From Treponema denticola (GTDB taxonomy: Bacteria > Spirochaetota > Spirochaetia > Treponematales > Treponemataceae): a DNA stretch of 64,000 nt. The position numbers and the translations under genes are program-made. The notes below the pieces were generated by a model. The model did no database searches. It was not told where the DNA came from and was given only the letters and a program-made list of their open reading frames with translations. The stretch lies in the NCBI RefSeq assembly GCF_024181405.1, contig NZ_CP051302.1, forward strand, positions 1,426,001-1,490,000. Reading direction: 5' to 3'. How positions within the stretch are numbered: position 1 is the stretch's first letter; every line of letters begins with the position of its first letter. Shown here piece by piece: positions 17,838 through 25,287 of the stretch.

Positions 17838-17949
17838 CACCTCAATTTCAATTTCAATTCCTTTTCGATCCCCTCCCCCATTGCTGGACAAAAGGTTTAT
17901 TTTTATGTAAAATAAAGGAGAAATGCGGCTTTAAGGAGCATAGAAATAG

Positions 17950-19152
17950 ATGTACAAAAACGATTTTCCATTGCTTATGCAAAATCCTAACATTCATTAT
18001 TTGGATTCGGCGGCAACAGCACAGAGGCCTATGCCGGTTATCGAAGGCATTAAAGAATATTTTTTACACTCAAACGGAAATGCGGGCCGAGGTTCTCATT
18101 CCCTTGCAATAGCTTCTTCTATTTTGGTTGAAGAAACACGAAAAAAAACGGCCGAGTTTATCGGAGCCGACAAAATTGAAAGCATTATCTTTACAAAAAA
18201 TTCTACCGAGGCTCTCAATATAATTGCCTATTGTCACGGCTTATCGAATCTTAAAACCGGAGATGAAATTCTATTGGCGGTATCAAACCATCATGCAAAC
18301 CTTGTGCCTTGGCAGTTTGTTGCAAAACAAACGGGAGCTGCCTTAAAATTTATCTATCTTAACAAAAACGGTACCTTGGACATAAATGACTTTAAGGCTA
18401 AACTTTCCTCCAAAACAAAGGTCGTAGCCCTCTCAAGCGTGGTAAATGCTACAGGAATTATAAACCCTGTAGAAGAGGTAATAAAACTAAGCCATGAGAG
18501 CGGAGCCGTTGTTGTGGTTGATGCAGCCCAGGCCATTGCTCACTACAAGCAGGATGTATCAGCCCTTGACTGCGACTTTTTAGTTTTTTCGGGACACAAG
18601 ATTTTTTCGGACTTCGGTGTCGGGGTGCTTTACGGAAAAAAAGACCTATTGGACAAGATGCCTCCATTTTTATATGGCGGAGATATGATCAACTTTGTTA
18701 CAGAAGAGTCAAGCGAGTTTAAGGAAGCCCCATATAAATATGAAGGTGGAACCCATGATACAGCGGCCATAGTTTCTCTTAAAAACGCAATAGAATATAT
18801 CGAAAAGATCGGTTATGACAATATAGAAAAAACCGTAAAAGAATTGGACTCATATGCTCTTTCCGAATTAAAAAAACTTGACTTTGTAGAAACCTACGGT
18901 ACCGATGCTGAAGAGAGGGCGGGTATAATAGCCTTTAATGTAAAAGACGTGCACTCGCATGACACCTCCTACATCTTAAACGAATACGGTGTTATGATTC
19001 GAAGCGGACATCATTGTACGCAGCCCCTGATGGCTCACCTAAACATAAACTCCTGCTGCCGTGCAAGTTTTTCTATTTTTAATACCAAGGAAGACATAGA
19101 CGTTATGATCACAGCCTTAAAAAAAGTAAAAAGCGTTTTTTTAAAGGATTAA
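17950..19152 (+). CDS. sufS: SufS cysteine desulfurase
   Basis: A PLP-dependent enzyme that takes sulfur from cysteine as persulfide for Fe-S cluster assembly. The 400 residues show the class-V aminotransferase fold: YLDSAATAQRP at the N terminus, the STEALN segment, the PLP lysine in FSGHKIFSDFGVGVLYG (about residue 216), and the catalytic Cys in RSGHHCTQPLM (about residue 357). The short Cys loop matches the SufS group. AAGGAG lies upstream. sufU follows 34 nt later; sufBCD are not in the window. Confidence 0.94.
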   Translation: MYKNDFPLLMQNPNIHYLDSAATAQRPMPVIEGIKEYFLHSNGNAGRGSHSLAIASSILVEETRKKTAEFIGADKIESIIFTKNSTEALNIIAYCHGLSNLKTGDEILLAVSNHHANLVPWQFVAKQTGAALKFIYLNKNGTLDINDFKAKLSSKTKVVALSSVVNATGIINPVEEVIKLSHESGAVVVVDAAQAIAHYKQDVSALDCDFLVFSGHKIFSDFGVGVLYGKKDLLDKMPPFLYGGDMINFVTEESSEFKEAPYKYEGGTHDTAAIVSLKNAIEYIEKIGYDNIEKTVKELDSYALSELKKLDFVETYGTDAEERAGIIAFNVKDVHSHDTSYILNEYGVMIRSGHHCTQPLMAHLNINSCCRASFSIFNTKEDIDVMITALKKVKSVFLKD

Positions 19153-19186
19153 AAAAACTTAAAAATAATATCGATAAGGAACATAA

Positions 19187-19621
19187 ATGGACATAGATAC
19201 GATTTATCAGGAAATGATTTTAGAATACTCCCGAAAAAAAGAAAACTGCCGCGAACTTTCGGGCGAAGGAGTAAAGATAGAAAGAGGCCATAATCCTTCA
19301 TGCGGTGATGACCTTACCCTGCTTATCCGAGAAAAAAACGGAGTCATAGAAGAGGCTTCCTTTTTAGGAAGGGGCTGCGCCATTTCTACAGCCTCTACAA
19401 ATATGCTGATTGAACTTATAAAAGGAAAAAAAACCGAAGAAGGAAAACGCAAGGTAGAAATATTTTTTAAGATGATGAACGGAAAAGAAATTTCGGAAGA
19501 AGAAAAAGAAGAATTGGAAGATGCGCAAATCTTGGAATACTTTGCCGAAATGCCGGCACGTATAAAATGTGCGACATTAAGCTGGCATAGTGCCGATGTT
19601 CTTTTAAACGAAAAAAAATGA
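19187..19621 (+). CDS. sufU: SufU Fe-S assembly/sulfur-transfer protein
   Basis: 144 residues of the NifU-N/IscU fold with the three conserved Cys of SufU: NPSCGDD (about 41), GRGCAIS (about 66) and RIKCATLSW (about 127). SufU from Gram-positives binds zinc and accepts persulfide from SufS, and adjacency to sufS supports this role. The insertion between the second and third Cys (KGKKTEEGKRKVEIFFKMMNGKE) distinguishes SufU from IscU. AAGGA lies about 6 nt before the ATG. Confidence 0.92.
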   Translation: MDIDTIYQEMILEYSRKKENCRELSGEGVKIERGHNPSCGDDLTLLIREKNGVIEEASFLGRGCAISTASTNMLIELIKGKKTEEGKRKVEIFFKMMNGKEISEEEKEELEDAQILEYFAEMPARIKCATLSWHSADVLLNEKK

Positions 19622-19631
19622 GGTTGATTGT

Positions 19632-19664
19632 AAGGGACAGTGTAAAAACAAAGTCCCTTTTTTT
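19632..19664 (+). terminator. Rho-independent terminator after sufU
   Basis: The stem AAGGGAC (19632-19638) pairs with GTCCCTT (19653-19659), followed by a run of T. Confidence 0.8.
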
Positions 19665-19682
19665 AAAAAACTAAAGTAAAAC

Positions 19683-20021
19683 TTATTTTTCGATATCGCT
19701 TGATTTTACTTTTACCACATGGCCGGGTCCTGCATCAAAGATAATTAAAAAGTCTTTTACCTTGATATCGGCGTACTTAATTGTTATCTCGCCATTTTTA
19801 TCAAGCTTGGTCTTAATTATAACCTTCTTTTTTGCATCTTTTTCCTTAGGATTTTCGATTCGAATTTCTACACCTTCAGCAGATGAACCGTCGGTAAAAC
19901 CGCCCTCACAGGTAAAAGTTCCGTCACCGTTATCATAACAGTGCAATATCGGGGCATGAGCAAACAAAAGAGCTGCTCCCAATACTAAAAAACAAATAAA
20001 GATAGCTGTTCTTTTTTTCAT
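19683..20021 (-). CDS. small exported protein with mature N-terminal His
   Basis: 112 residues: a signal peptide (KKRTAIFICFLVLGAALLFA) and a small beta domain beginning HAPILHCYDNGDGTFTCEGGFTDGSSAEGV and ending FDAGPGHVVKV. It is clearly paralogous to the N-terminal half of the protein at 25288-25830 (HSPLLTVEDNGDGTIYVQGGFSNGASAAGV, FDAGPGHIIV). Signal cleavage after FA would leave His as residue 1, a possible metal ligand. It is the last gene of the metal region, 33 nt after a ZinT-like gene. Proteins of this type accompany DUF4198 nickel/cobalt uptake proteins; the exact function is unknown. Confidence 0.7.
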   Translation of the reverse strand: MKKRTAIFICFLVLGAALLFAHAPILHCYDNGDGTFTCEGGFTDGSSAEGVEIRIENPKEKDAKKKVIIKTKLDKNGEITIKYADIKVKDFLIIFDAGPGHVVKVKSSDIEK

Positions 20022-20054
20022 TTTTATTCTCTCCTATAAAAAGTCTCAATACAA

Positions 20055-21266
20055 TTATTTTTCAACAATACCTTTTAAAATTTTGCGGCAAGTATTTTCA
20101 ACACGCTTAGCAATCATTTCATTTGAAAGATTAGCAGGAAGACAAGTCGGTTTTCCTTTAATTTTAGCAAAATCGGCATCATTCATACCATACCAAAAAT
20201 GGAAATGTAAAGGACTTCCGCCAGGGTTAGTAAAAGAAATTGTCGTAAACATTCCTGCATCTTTTTTATCAGTTACCACAGCAAGCAATCCGGGCTTGGA
20301 AGCATTTTCGGCAGTTCTCTTATAAGCAGCTCGATGAATTTCTTTTCCGTCCTTATAGACTACAAATTCGTTCTTACCGTCTTCGGTAACAAATTCGATA
20401 TGGGTATAAAGATCTGTCGTGCCGTATACTTTTTTCATTTCGGCAATAATTTCAGCTTTTGTAAAGTCTCCACCCTTAGGATTTTTACCGGCAAATTCTT
20501 TAATGATTTTATCGTAAGCTGCATTAACTTCAGCACTTGTGTTGTCATAAATTAAAGAGGTATTCATCCATTTTCCTTCTTTTGCATAAGGCTCGAAGGG
20601 AGATTTTGGGAACATGCCTGCAACAGCTCCTATGGTATCTTTAAAATTCTTTACAAGTTCTTCTTTTGTCATTGAAGCAGACACATAGGTAGGCCACCAC
20701 ATAGGATCTGCTTTTACCAATGCGTCAATACTGGATCCGCCTGTTCTTACATGCCAATGGAGTAGTCCTCCTTCGGAATCTCGATGCGGGGGAAAGCAGA
20801 TAATATATTTTGCCATAGTAAGACCGCGTACATTTTTTACGGCTTCAAAAGTTTCCCAGTAATATCCGTCATAACCTATAACAGGCACCTTTCCCTTGTA
20901 AACATACTCGGAAGAAATTTCTTTTTCCTTTCCATCAGCATCTTTTACGGTAAACACAACAGTGTTTGTTCCGTCAAATTTTATCTTTGAAAATGATGTT
21001 TTATACATTCCTTCAACGGTCAATTTGAAACCTTCAACGGTATAATTTTCCATTTTGGCTGCTGCTTCTTTGTATGCAGGATTTAAAGAAGGATCATTTT
21101 TTGCGGAATCCAGCGAAACCCATTCGCCTTTCCATGCGGCAAGTTCTTTACCGGGTTCAATTTTCATGCCTCCGATTGTGTCAGGCATTGACTTACATGC
21201 AGTAAAAATAACTGCAAGAACCATTAAAACTAATACAAGTTTTGCACCGAAATTTTTATTAGACAT
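20055..21266 (-). CDS. lipoprotein with two ZinT-like metal-binding domains
   Basis: 403 residues with a lipobox (VIFTAC). The first domain has ZinT landmarks: AAWKGEWVS, YKTSFSKIKFDG, LLHWHVRTG and WWPTYVSASMTKEELVKNF. The second repeats the plan in a more diverged form: GKWMNTSLIYDN, LHFHFWYGMN and PTCLPANLSNEMIAKRVE. ZinT (AdcAII-type) proteins bind zinc, and His-x-His pairs at the matching place are present in both domains. It is a tandem paralogue of the next gene upstream, with the same length. It has its own leader with a perfect AAGGAGG and follows a terminator, so it can be expressed separately. Confidence 0.83.
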   Translation of the reverse strand: MSNKNFGAKLVLVLMVLAVIFTACKSMPDTIGGMKIEPGKELAAWKGEWVSLDSAKNDPSLNPAYKEAAAKMENYTVEGFKLTVEGMYKTSFSKIKFDGTNTVVFTVKDADGKEKEISSEYVYKGKVPVIGYDGYYWETFEAVKNVRGLTMAKYIICFPPHRDSEGGLLHWHVRTGGSSIDALVKADPMWWPTYVSASMTKEELVKNFKDTIGAVAGMFPKSPFEPYAKEGKWMNTSLIYDNTSAEVNAAYDKIIKEFAGKNPKGGDFTKAEIIAEMKKVYGTTDLYTHIEFVTEDGKNEFVVYKDGKEIHRAAYKRTAENASKPGLLAVVTDKKDAGMFTTISFTNPGGSPLHFHFWYGMNDADFAKIKGKPTCLPANLSNEMIAKRVENTCRKILKGIVEK

Positions 21267-21294
21267 AGTAACCTCCTTATGTCAAAATAAGGTA

Positions 21295-21311
21295 TTATCA
21301 AATATTGATAA
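21295..21311. promoter_or_regulatory. inverted repeat before second ZinT-like gene
   Basis: TTATCAA-ATA-TTGATAA, 7-bp arms, lies between the terminator of the upstream gene and the Shine-Dalgarno of the downstream gene. A metal-responsive operator is possible. No confident -35/-10 was found. Confidence 0.4.
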
Positions 21312-21312
21312 A

Positions 21313-21348
21313 CTTAATAAAAATTGGGAACCTAAAATAGGTTCCCAA
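21313..21348 (-). terminator. Rho-independent terminator between the ZinT-like genes
   Basis: A perfect 11-bp stem (TTGGGAACCTA with TAGGTTCCCAA, 21324-21348) with a 3-nt loop, followed on the minus strand by TTTTTATT. It lies 6 nt after the stop of the upstream ZinT-like gene. Confidence 0.85.
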
Positions 21349-21354
21349 CAAAAT

Positions 21355-22566
21355 TTATTTTTTAGCCTTTGTTAATCTTTCTAAAAGAGTTCTTGCAGAT
21401 TTCTCTACAGCTGCTGCAATTTCAGCGTCTGTAAGAGCTGTCCTGTAACAAGTAGGAGTTCCTTCAAACTCTTCAATTTCTTTTTCGTTATTACCGTACC
21501 ACAAGTGGAAATGCAGCATCGGAGCTTTACCGTGTACAACTACAAATGAAATCAAAGAAAACATACCGGCATCTTTTCTTTCAGCCTTCATCGTCATATA
21601 CGGCTTTGAAGGACTTGCACCAACACGAACATAGCTTGATCTAAAGATCTCTTTATTTCCTTTATAGAAAACAAGTTCATTTTTTCCATCTTTTACAATA
21701 AATTCCATGTGGGAATAATCTTTAACGGATTTATTTCCTTTTTGTAATTCGGCAATAATTTCAGCCTTTGTAAAATCTCCGCCTTTGGGATTTTTGCCTG
21801 CAAATTCTTTTATAACCTTTGCATAGGCAGCTTCAACTTCTTTACTTGTATTTTCAAAAATAGATAAAGAGTTGATCCATTTACCGTGCTTGGCATAGGA
21901 TTCAAAGGGAGAAGCAGGATTCCATTTAGGCATATTTGGGATTGAAGATTCAAACATCTTAACAAGCTCTGCTTCAGGTGTAGATGAAGAATAGTATGTA
22001 GGCCATTTTCCTGCACCGGTTACAAGGTTGTCAATACCGTATTTTCCAAAACGGGCATGCCAGTGTTTTGGTCCGTCACCATGAGCATGAGGAGGCATTG
22101 ATATAAAATACTTAAAGTTTGCATTATCAAGCTTATCTTCTACAGCCTCAAAAGTCTCCCACATAGAATCGGGATACTCACCGTCAGCTTTTTGTCCCAA
22201 GTACTTGTATTTGACTGAAATTTGTATTTCTTTACCGTCTTTATCCAAATATGTAAAAAGAACAGTGTTTGTACCGTCAAACTTTGCCTTTACCGCCGGT
22301 GTTTTGTACATGTCCAAGGCAGCAGCTTCAAGGCCTTCAGGTGTATAAAAGCGCATATCTGCAGCTGTTTTTTTATAAGCTGCCTTTAAAGACGGGTTGT
22401 TTTTTATAATATCTGCTGAAACCCACTCGCCCTTCCAGGCGGCTAACTCCATTCCGGCTGCAAGCTTATTATCTTTTGCAGCAGGCATTGATTTACAGGC
22501 AGTAAAAATAACTGCGAGTGTAACCAGTATAAGTGCAATCTTTGCACCCATTCTTTTATTAACCAT
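21355..22566 (-). CDS. lipoprotein with two ZinT-like metal-binding domains
   Basis: 403 residues, lipobox VIFTAC. Domain 1: AAWKGEWVSADI, YKTPAVKAKFDG, PKHWHARFGKYG and WPTYYSSSTPEAELVKMF, very close to the ZinT pattern WPTYYPS. Domain 2: GKWINSLSIFEN, MLHFHLWYGN and PTCYRTALTDAEIAAAVE. The shared central segment EFAGKNPKGGDFTKAEIIAE is nearly identical to that of the downstream paralogue, which suggests a fairly recent tandem duplication. ZinT-type proteins bind Zn or related divalent ions. The B12 riboswitch upstream makes cobalt another possible cargo. AAGGAG precedes the ATG. Confidence 0.85.
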   Translation of the reverse strand: MVNKRMGAKIALILVTLAVIFTACKSMPAAKDNKLAAGMELAAWKGEWVSADIIKNNPSLKAAYKKTAADMRFYTPEGLEAAALDMYKTPAVKAKFDGTNTVLFTYLDKDGKEIQISVKYKYLGQKADGEYPDSMWETFEAVEDKLDNANFKYFISMPPHAHGDGPKHWHARFGKYGIDNLVTGAGKWPTYYSSSTPEAELVKMFESSIPNMPKWNPASPFESYAKHGKWINSLSIFENTSKEVEAAYAKVIKEFAGKNPKGGDFTKAEIIAELQKGNKSVKDYSHMEFIVKDGKNELVFYKGNKEIFRSSYVRVGASPSKPYMTMKAERKDAGMFSLISFVVVHGKAPMLHFHLWYGNNEKEIEEFEGTPTCYRTALTDAEIAAAVEKSARTLLERLTKAKK

Positions 22567-22590
22567 AATTAAACTCCTTTAAGTTAATAT

Positions 22591-22610
22591 AAGTTATATG
22601 TAGCTAACTT
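22591..22610. promoter_or_regulatory. inverted repeat upstream of first ZinT-like gene
   Basis: AAGTTA arms separated by 8 nt (AAGTTATATGTAGCTAACTT) lie 25-44 nt before the ATG, over AT-rich -10-like sequence. A 6-bp hairpin (CAAGAA/TTCTTG, 22621-22636) lies just upstream. It could be an operator or chance in AT-rich DNA. Confidence 0.3.
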
Positions 22611-22654
22611 TTTATTTAAACAAGAAACAATTCTTGACTTAAAGTAAAAAGAAA

Positions 22655-22840
22655 CTAGCCTTTTTTATTTTCCGCAGAACAGCCGCAGCATCCGCAACCG
22701 CAGCCGCTCTTAGGATTGATATTTTTTTCTCCGCAGCTGCAGGCTGAAGCCTTACCCTTAAATATCCTGTAATATTTACGGATGAGTAAGAGAATCACAC
22801 CTGCAACTATCGAAATAGTCAAAACCATTCCCAATGTCAT
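22655..22840 (-). CDS. FeoB-associated Cys-rich membrane protein
   Basis: 61 residues: one membrane helix (LGMVLTISIVAGVILLLI), the RKYYRIFKGKA segment, and a Cys-rich tail with eight Cys (ACSCGEKN, GCGCGCCGCS). This is the plan of the FeoB-associated Cys-rich membrane proteins (virus-attachment p12-like family) found beside feoB. Here it sits 3 kb from feoB, behind the riboswitch-controlled DUF4198 gene. AAGGAT overlaps the upstream stop. The tail may bind Fe or Co on the cytosolic side. Confidence 0.8.
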   Translation of the reverse strand: MTLGMVLTISIVAGVILLLIRKYYRIFKGKASACSCGEKNINPKSGCGCGCCGCSAENKKG

Positions 22841-22850
22841 AAGGCAATCC

Positions 22851-23669
22851 TTATTTTACAGGCACTGCTTCAATCCAAAGTACGGCATCCTGTGAAAGTT
22901 CTTTACCGGCAAATTCGTTTACATTTCCGGCACCGAGGGCAGCAAAGCCCCAGTATCCGGCCTTATGAGGAACAAAGGAGAAGTTTCCGTTTTCATCTGC
23001 TAAAATAACGGCAGCGGCATTTTTTGTTTTTGCCTTCTTCTCAAATTTGCTTTTTTTCATGTTTACATCAAAGTTGATATATTCAACTTCAATTTCCGCA
23101 TTGGGAACAGGTTTGCCTTTTGAGTCTACAACAGTACCTCTGAAAAGTCCGCCTACCCAAACATCGTAAGGCTTTACCAATGGCATGATTTCGGGGTAAC
23201 CTTCGGCACATCTTGCACTCCAGTCCGTATCAAGACCTGCCTTATTGATAAAGACCTTGGTAATCTGCTGGATATACTTATCTTCAGCACCTTCATAGTA
23301 AGGATGAGGAACAGCGATAAGAGCCCAGTCTCCGCCTCCTCTAAAACCGTTATCCTTATTTAAGGTAAGGTCATAGGCTGAAGCCGTATTTTCTGAAGTT
23401 GTAAACTCTGTTTTCTTTAATGAGGGAAGAAGATCCTGAATCTTTGCCTTGTGCACGGAAAAGAATTTTTCAAAACCCTTGATTTCTCCGGCCTCGTTTT
23501 TACCGACATCCATTGCGTGTCCTGATTCTGCAGGATGTGTAAAAACAATCTTAAAATCAACAGAGTTGCCTTCAACTCTTGAGGTCGGGGTATAAATCAT
23601 TTGGAAGTGTGCAAATGAAGCCATAGATACCAAGAATAAAAATAAAACTATTCCTGTACGCTTTTTCAT
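22851..23669 (-). CDS. exported DUF4198-type metal-uptake protein
   Basis: 272 residues, signal peptide KKRTGIVLFLFLVSMASFA, then His as the likely first mature residue (HFQMIYTPTS). DUF4198 features: DFKIVFTHPAESGHAMDVGK, FRGGGDWALIAVPHPYYEGAEDKYIQQITKVFINK, and a C-terminal transthyretin-like module (VDSKGKPVPNAEIEVEYIN ... GNFSFVPHKAGYWGFAALGAG). The family includes NikK-type accessory proteins of nickel and cobalt transporters. It is the first gene after the cobalamin riboswitch, which points to cobalt. It is a paralogue of the gene at 24265-25278, but without the C-terminal membrane anchor. AGGAGAG precedes the ATG. Confidence 0.82.
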   Translation of the reverse strand: MKKRTGIVLFLFLVSMASFAHFQMIYTPTSRVEGNSVDFKIVFTHPAESGHAMDVGKNEAGEIKGFEKFFSVHKAKIQDLLPSLKKTEFTTSENTASAYDLTLNKDNGFRGGGDWALIAVPHPYYEGAEDKYIQQITKVFINKAGLDTDWSARCAEGYPEIMPLVKPYDVWVGGLFRGTVVDSKGKPVPNAEIEVEYINFDVNMKKSKFEKKAKTKNAAAVILADENGNFSFVPHKAGYWGFAALGAGNVNEFAGKELSQDAVLWIEAVPVK

Positions 23670-23802
23670 AAAAAACTCTCCTATAAATATTTTAGTCTAA
23701 AGACTCATAATCTTAAGTTCAAAAAAAGATAGGACCAAAAGTCTTGCTTTAAACTCACGGAAAAATCTTTTTTTTCAAATCCAAATGTAAATCAGCACTT
23801 AC

Positions 23803-23831
23803 AATCTATCTTATTCTTAAAAAAAAAGCAA
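23803..23831 (-). promoter_or_regulatory. possible second promoter downstream of the riboswitch
   Basis: A copy of the 21-bp repeat supplies TTGCTT (23831-23826); TAGATT follows after 17 nt (23808-23803). If used, it would give a riboswitch-free transcript of the DUF4198 gene. The -10 matches at only four of six positions. Confidence 0.3.
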
Positions 23832-23839
23832 GCCCCCAA
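23819..23839. repeat. 21-bp direct repeat, copy 1
   Basis: Nine A followed by GCAAGCCCCCAA; identical to 24221-24241, 402 bp away. The two copies flank the cobalamin riboswitch. Confidence 0.85.
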
Positions 23840-24007
23840 AGACGGAACAGCAAACTTTTAATTAAAAATAAATCGGAGATTAAATAAAGGAAACACGAAA
23901 AACGCAAGGCATCAGCTCCGTTTATAGAAAAAGCTGACAATAAAATAGAGTTGTACAATAATGAGTTTTCCGATTTTCCTTCCCTCCGAAGGATTTCGTA
24001 ATACTAC

Positions 24008-24188
24008 AAATAGGCAGGTCTCCTGACTTATGATTTAAAGTTTATCGCCTTCCCATATTAACAGTGGCTTATGCCTCCAATACATAGATGCATTATGATA
24101 AACAAACTCAATTACAGTAGCGGGGGCTGTGCCGGTTTTTCACCGGTTTCCCTTTTAATCTTAAAAATTAATTTAAGAACCTTATTTG
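24008..24188 (-). ncRNA. cobalamin riboswitch
   Basis: Read on the minus strand it carries the conserved parts in order: AAAGGGAA, CCGGTGAAAAACCGG, CACAGCCCCCGCTACTGTAA, GCC-ACTG...GGGAAGGCG, and the B12 box GTCAGGAGACCTGCC near the 3' end. AAATA near 24187-24183 can pair with TATTT near 24008-24012 as P1. This is an adenosylcobalamin-type aptamer. The first gene downstream is the DUF4198 protein at 23669, after a leader of about 340 nt that lacks an obvious terminator close to the aptamer. A hairpin with TCCTTC/GAAGGA arms lies just after it. Confidence 0.92.
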
Positions 24189-24205
24189 TCTATAACCTTC
24201 GGGTA

Positions 24206-24233
24206 ATTATAAATATTTTCAAAAAAAAAGCAA
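24206..24233 (-). promoter_or_regulatory. promoter of the riboswitch transcript
   Basis: -35 TTGCTT (24233-24228, inside the 21-bp repeat), a 16-nt spacer and -10 TATAAT (24211-24206). Transcription would start near 24199, about ten bases before the aptamer. Confidence 0.65.
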
Positions 24234-24241
24234 GCCCCCAA
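24221..24241. repeat. 21-bp direct repeat, copy 2
   Basis: An exact copy of 23819-23839. Its AAGCAA core is the -35 of the riboswitch promoter on the minus strand. Confidence 0.85.
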
Positions 24242-24264
24242 CAAGTCTTATTTATTTACTATTC

Positions 24265-25278
24265 CTACTTATTTTCAGCCTTATCCGAAATCTTTTTAAA
24301 GATAGGAGGCCAAGCGAACATAACCACAAAAAGCAAGATTACTATTATCAGGGCCGCAGGCGAAAATCCTTCCTTGGGTTTTGCTCTTTCAGAAGGCTCT
24401 CCGTCAGAAGAAGATATATCGGCTTGTTTTGTACTATCGGCCTGTTCGACCGCATCTTCAATCTTACTGACCTCAAACCAAATAACGGCATCTTGAGAAA
24501 GTTCTTTTCCTCCGAATTCCTTTTCCTTCCCTACTCTAAGGGCGGCAAAGCCCCAGTATCCCGGACAAGGAGGAATAAACTCGAAAACGCCGGTATTATC
24601 GGCCATTATCATTCCGGCGCCCGCTTTTTGCAGCTTAGGTTCTCCGGTAAATTTCTTGTTTGCCATATCCACATCGTAGTTCATGTTTTCAAATTCAACT
24701 TGAGCATAAGGCACGGGGTTCCCAGCGGAGTCCAAAACAAGGGCACGGATCACACCGCCCTCCCAAATATCGTAGGGCTTTACCAAAGGCAAAATTTCGG
24801 GATAACCCTCGGCAACCCTTGACTGCCAATCGGTTGAAAGTCCGGCCTTGTTAATAAAGACCTTAGTTATCTGCTGAATATATCCGTCATCGGCTGCTTC
24901 AAAATACGGATGAGGAACGGCAACCAAGACCCAGTCTCCGCCTCCCCTAAAACCTGCCTCCTTATCAAATTCAAAGGTATATGCAAAGGCCTTGTTTTCC
25001 GCAGATTCAAATTCCCCCTTTTTTAAAAAGGGCATTAAGTCGGTCTTGTTTTCTTTATGGATGGAATAAAATTCCTTTAAGCCTTTTATTTCGCCTGCTT
25101 CATTTTTACCTATGTCCATAGTAAGGCCGGAATCAAAGGGATGAGTAAAAGAAATTATAAAATCAACCTTGTTATTTGAAGCTTCGATTATCGAAGCCGG
25201 AGTATAAATAATTTGAAAGTGAGCAAAAAGGCTCAAAGCCGTCCAGCATAGCAATACGGAAAAAAATAGCTTTTTCAC
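24265..25278 (-). CDS. membrane-anchored DUF4198-type metal-uptake protein
   Basis: 337 residues. The GTG start has AGGTG 5-9 nt upstream. The signal peptide KKLFFSVLLCWTALSLFA would leave His first (HFQIIYTPAS). The DUF4198 core is close to that at 22851-23669 (GFRGGGDWVLVAVPHPYFEAADDGYIQQITKVFINKAGL; PCPGYWGFAALRVG). After a Ser/Glu-rich linker there is a C-terminal helix (AALIIVILLFVVMFAWPPIF) with a basic tail, so the domain faces the periplasm and is anchored at its end. It lies 9 nt after the gene at 25288 and downstream of feoB, so it may serve iron uptake rather than cobalt. Confidence 0.8.
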   Translation of the reverse strand: MKKLFFSVLLCWTALSLFAHFQIIYTPASIIEASNNKVDFIISFTHPFDSGLTMDIGKNEAGEIKGLKEFYSIHKENKTDLMPFLKKGEFESAENKAFAYTFEFDKEAGFRGGGDWVLVAVPHPYFEAADDGYIQQITKVFINKAGLSTDWQSRVAEGYPEILPLVKPYDIWEGGVIRALVLDSAGNPVPYAQVEFENMNYDVDMANKKFTGEPKLQKAGAGMIMADNTGVFEFIPPCPGYWGFAALRVGKEKEFGGKELSQDAVIWFEVSKIEDAVEQADSTKQADISSSDGEPSERAKPKEGFSPAALIIVILLFVVMFAWPPIFKKISDKAENK

Positions 25279-25287
25279 TTTTTACAC

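Noticed and set aside
23696..23712. Short inverted repeat AGTCT-AA-AGACT before the DUF4198 gene
   Set aside because: Five-base arms in AT-rich sequence are within chance expectation and there is no T run.
23819..23839. The G-run followed by nine T on the minus strand as a Rho-independent terminator
   Set aside because: There is no complementary C-rich arm next to it in either copy, so no local stem forms. The promoter -35 explanation fits the outer copy better.
24071..24496. A plus-strand open frame across the riboswitch and the DUF4198 gene end
   Set aside because: It has no ribosome site, and it overlaps the aptamer and a well-supported gene on the other strand.
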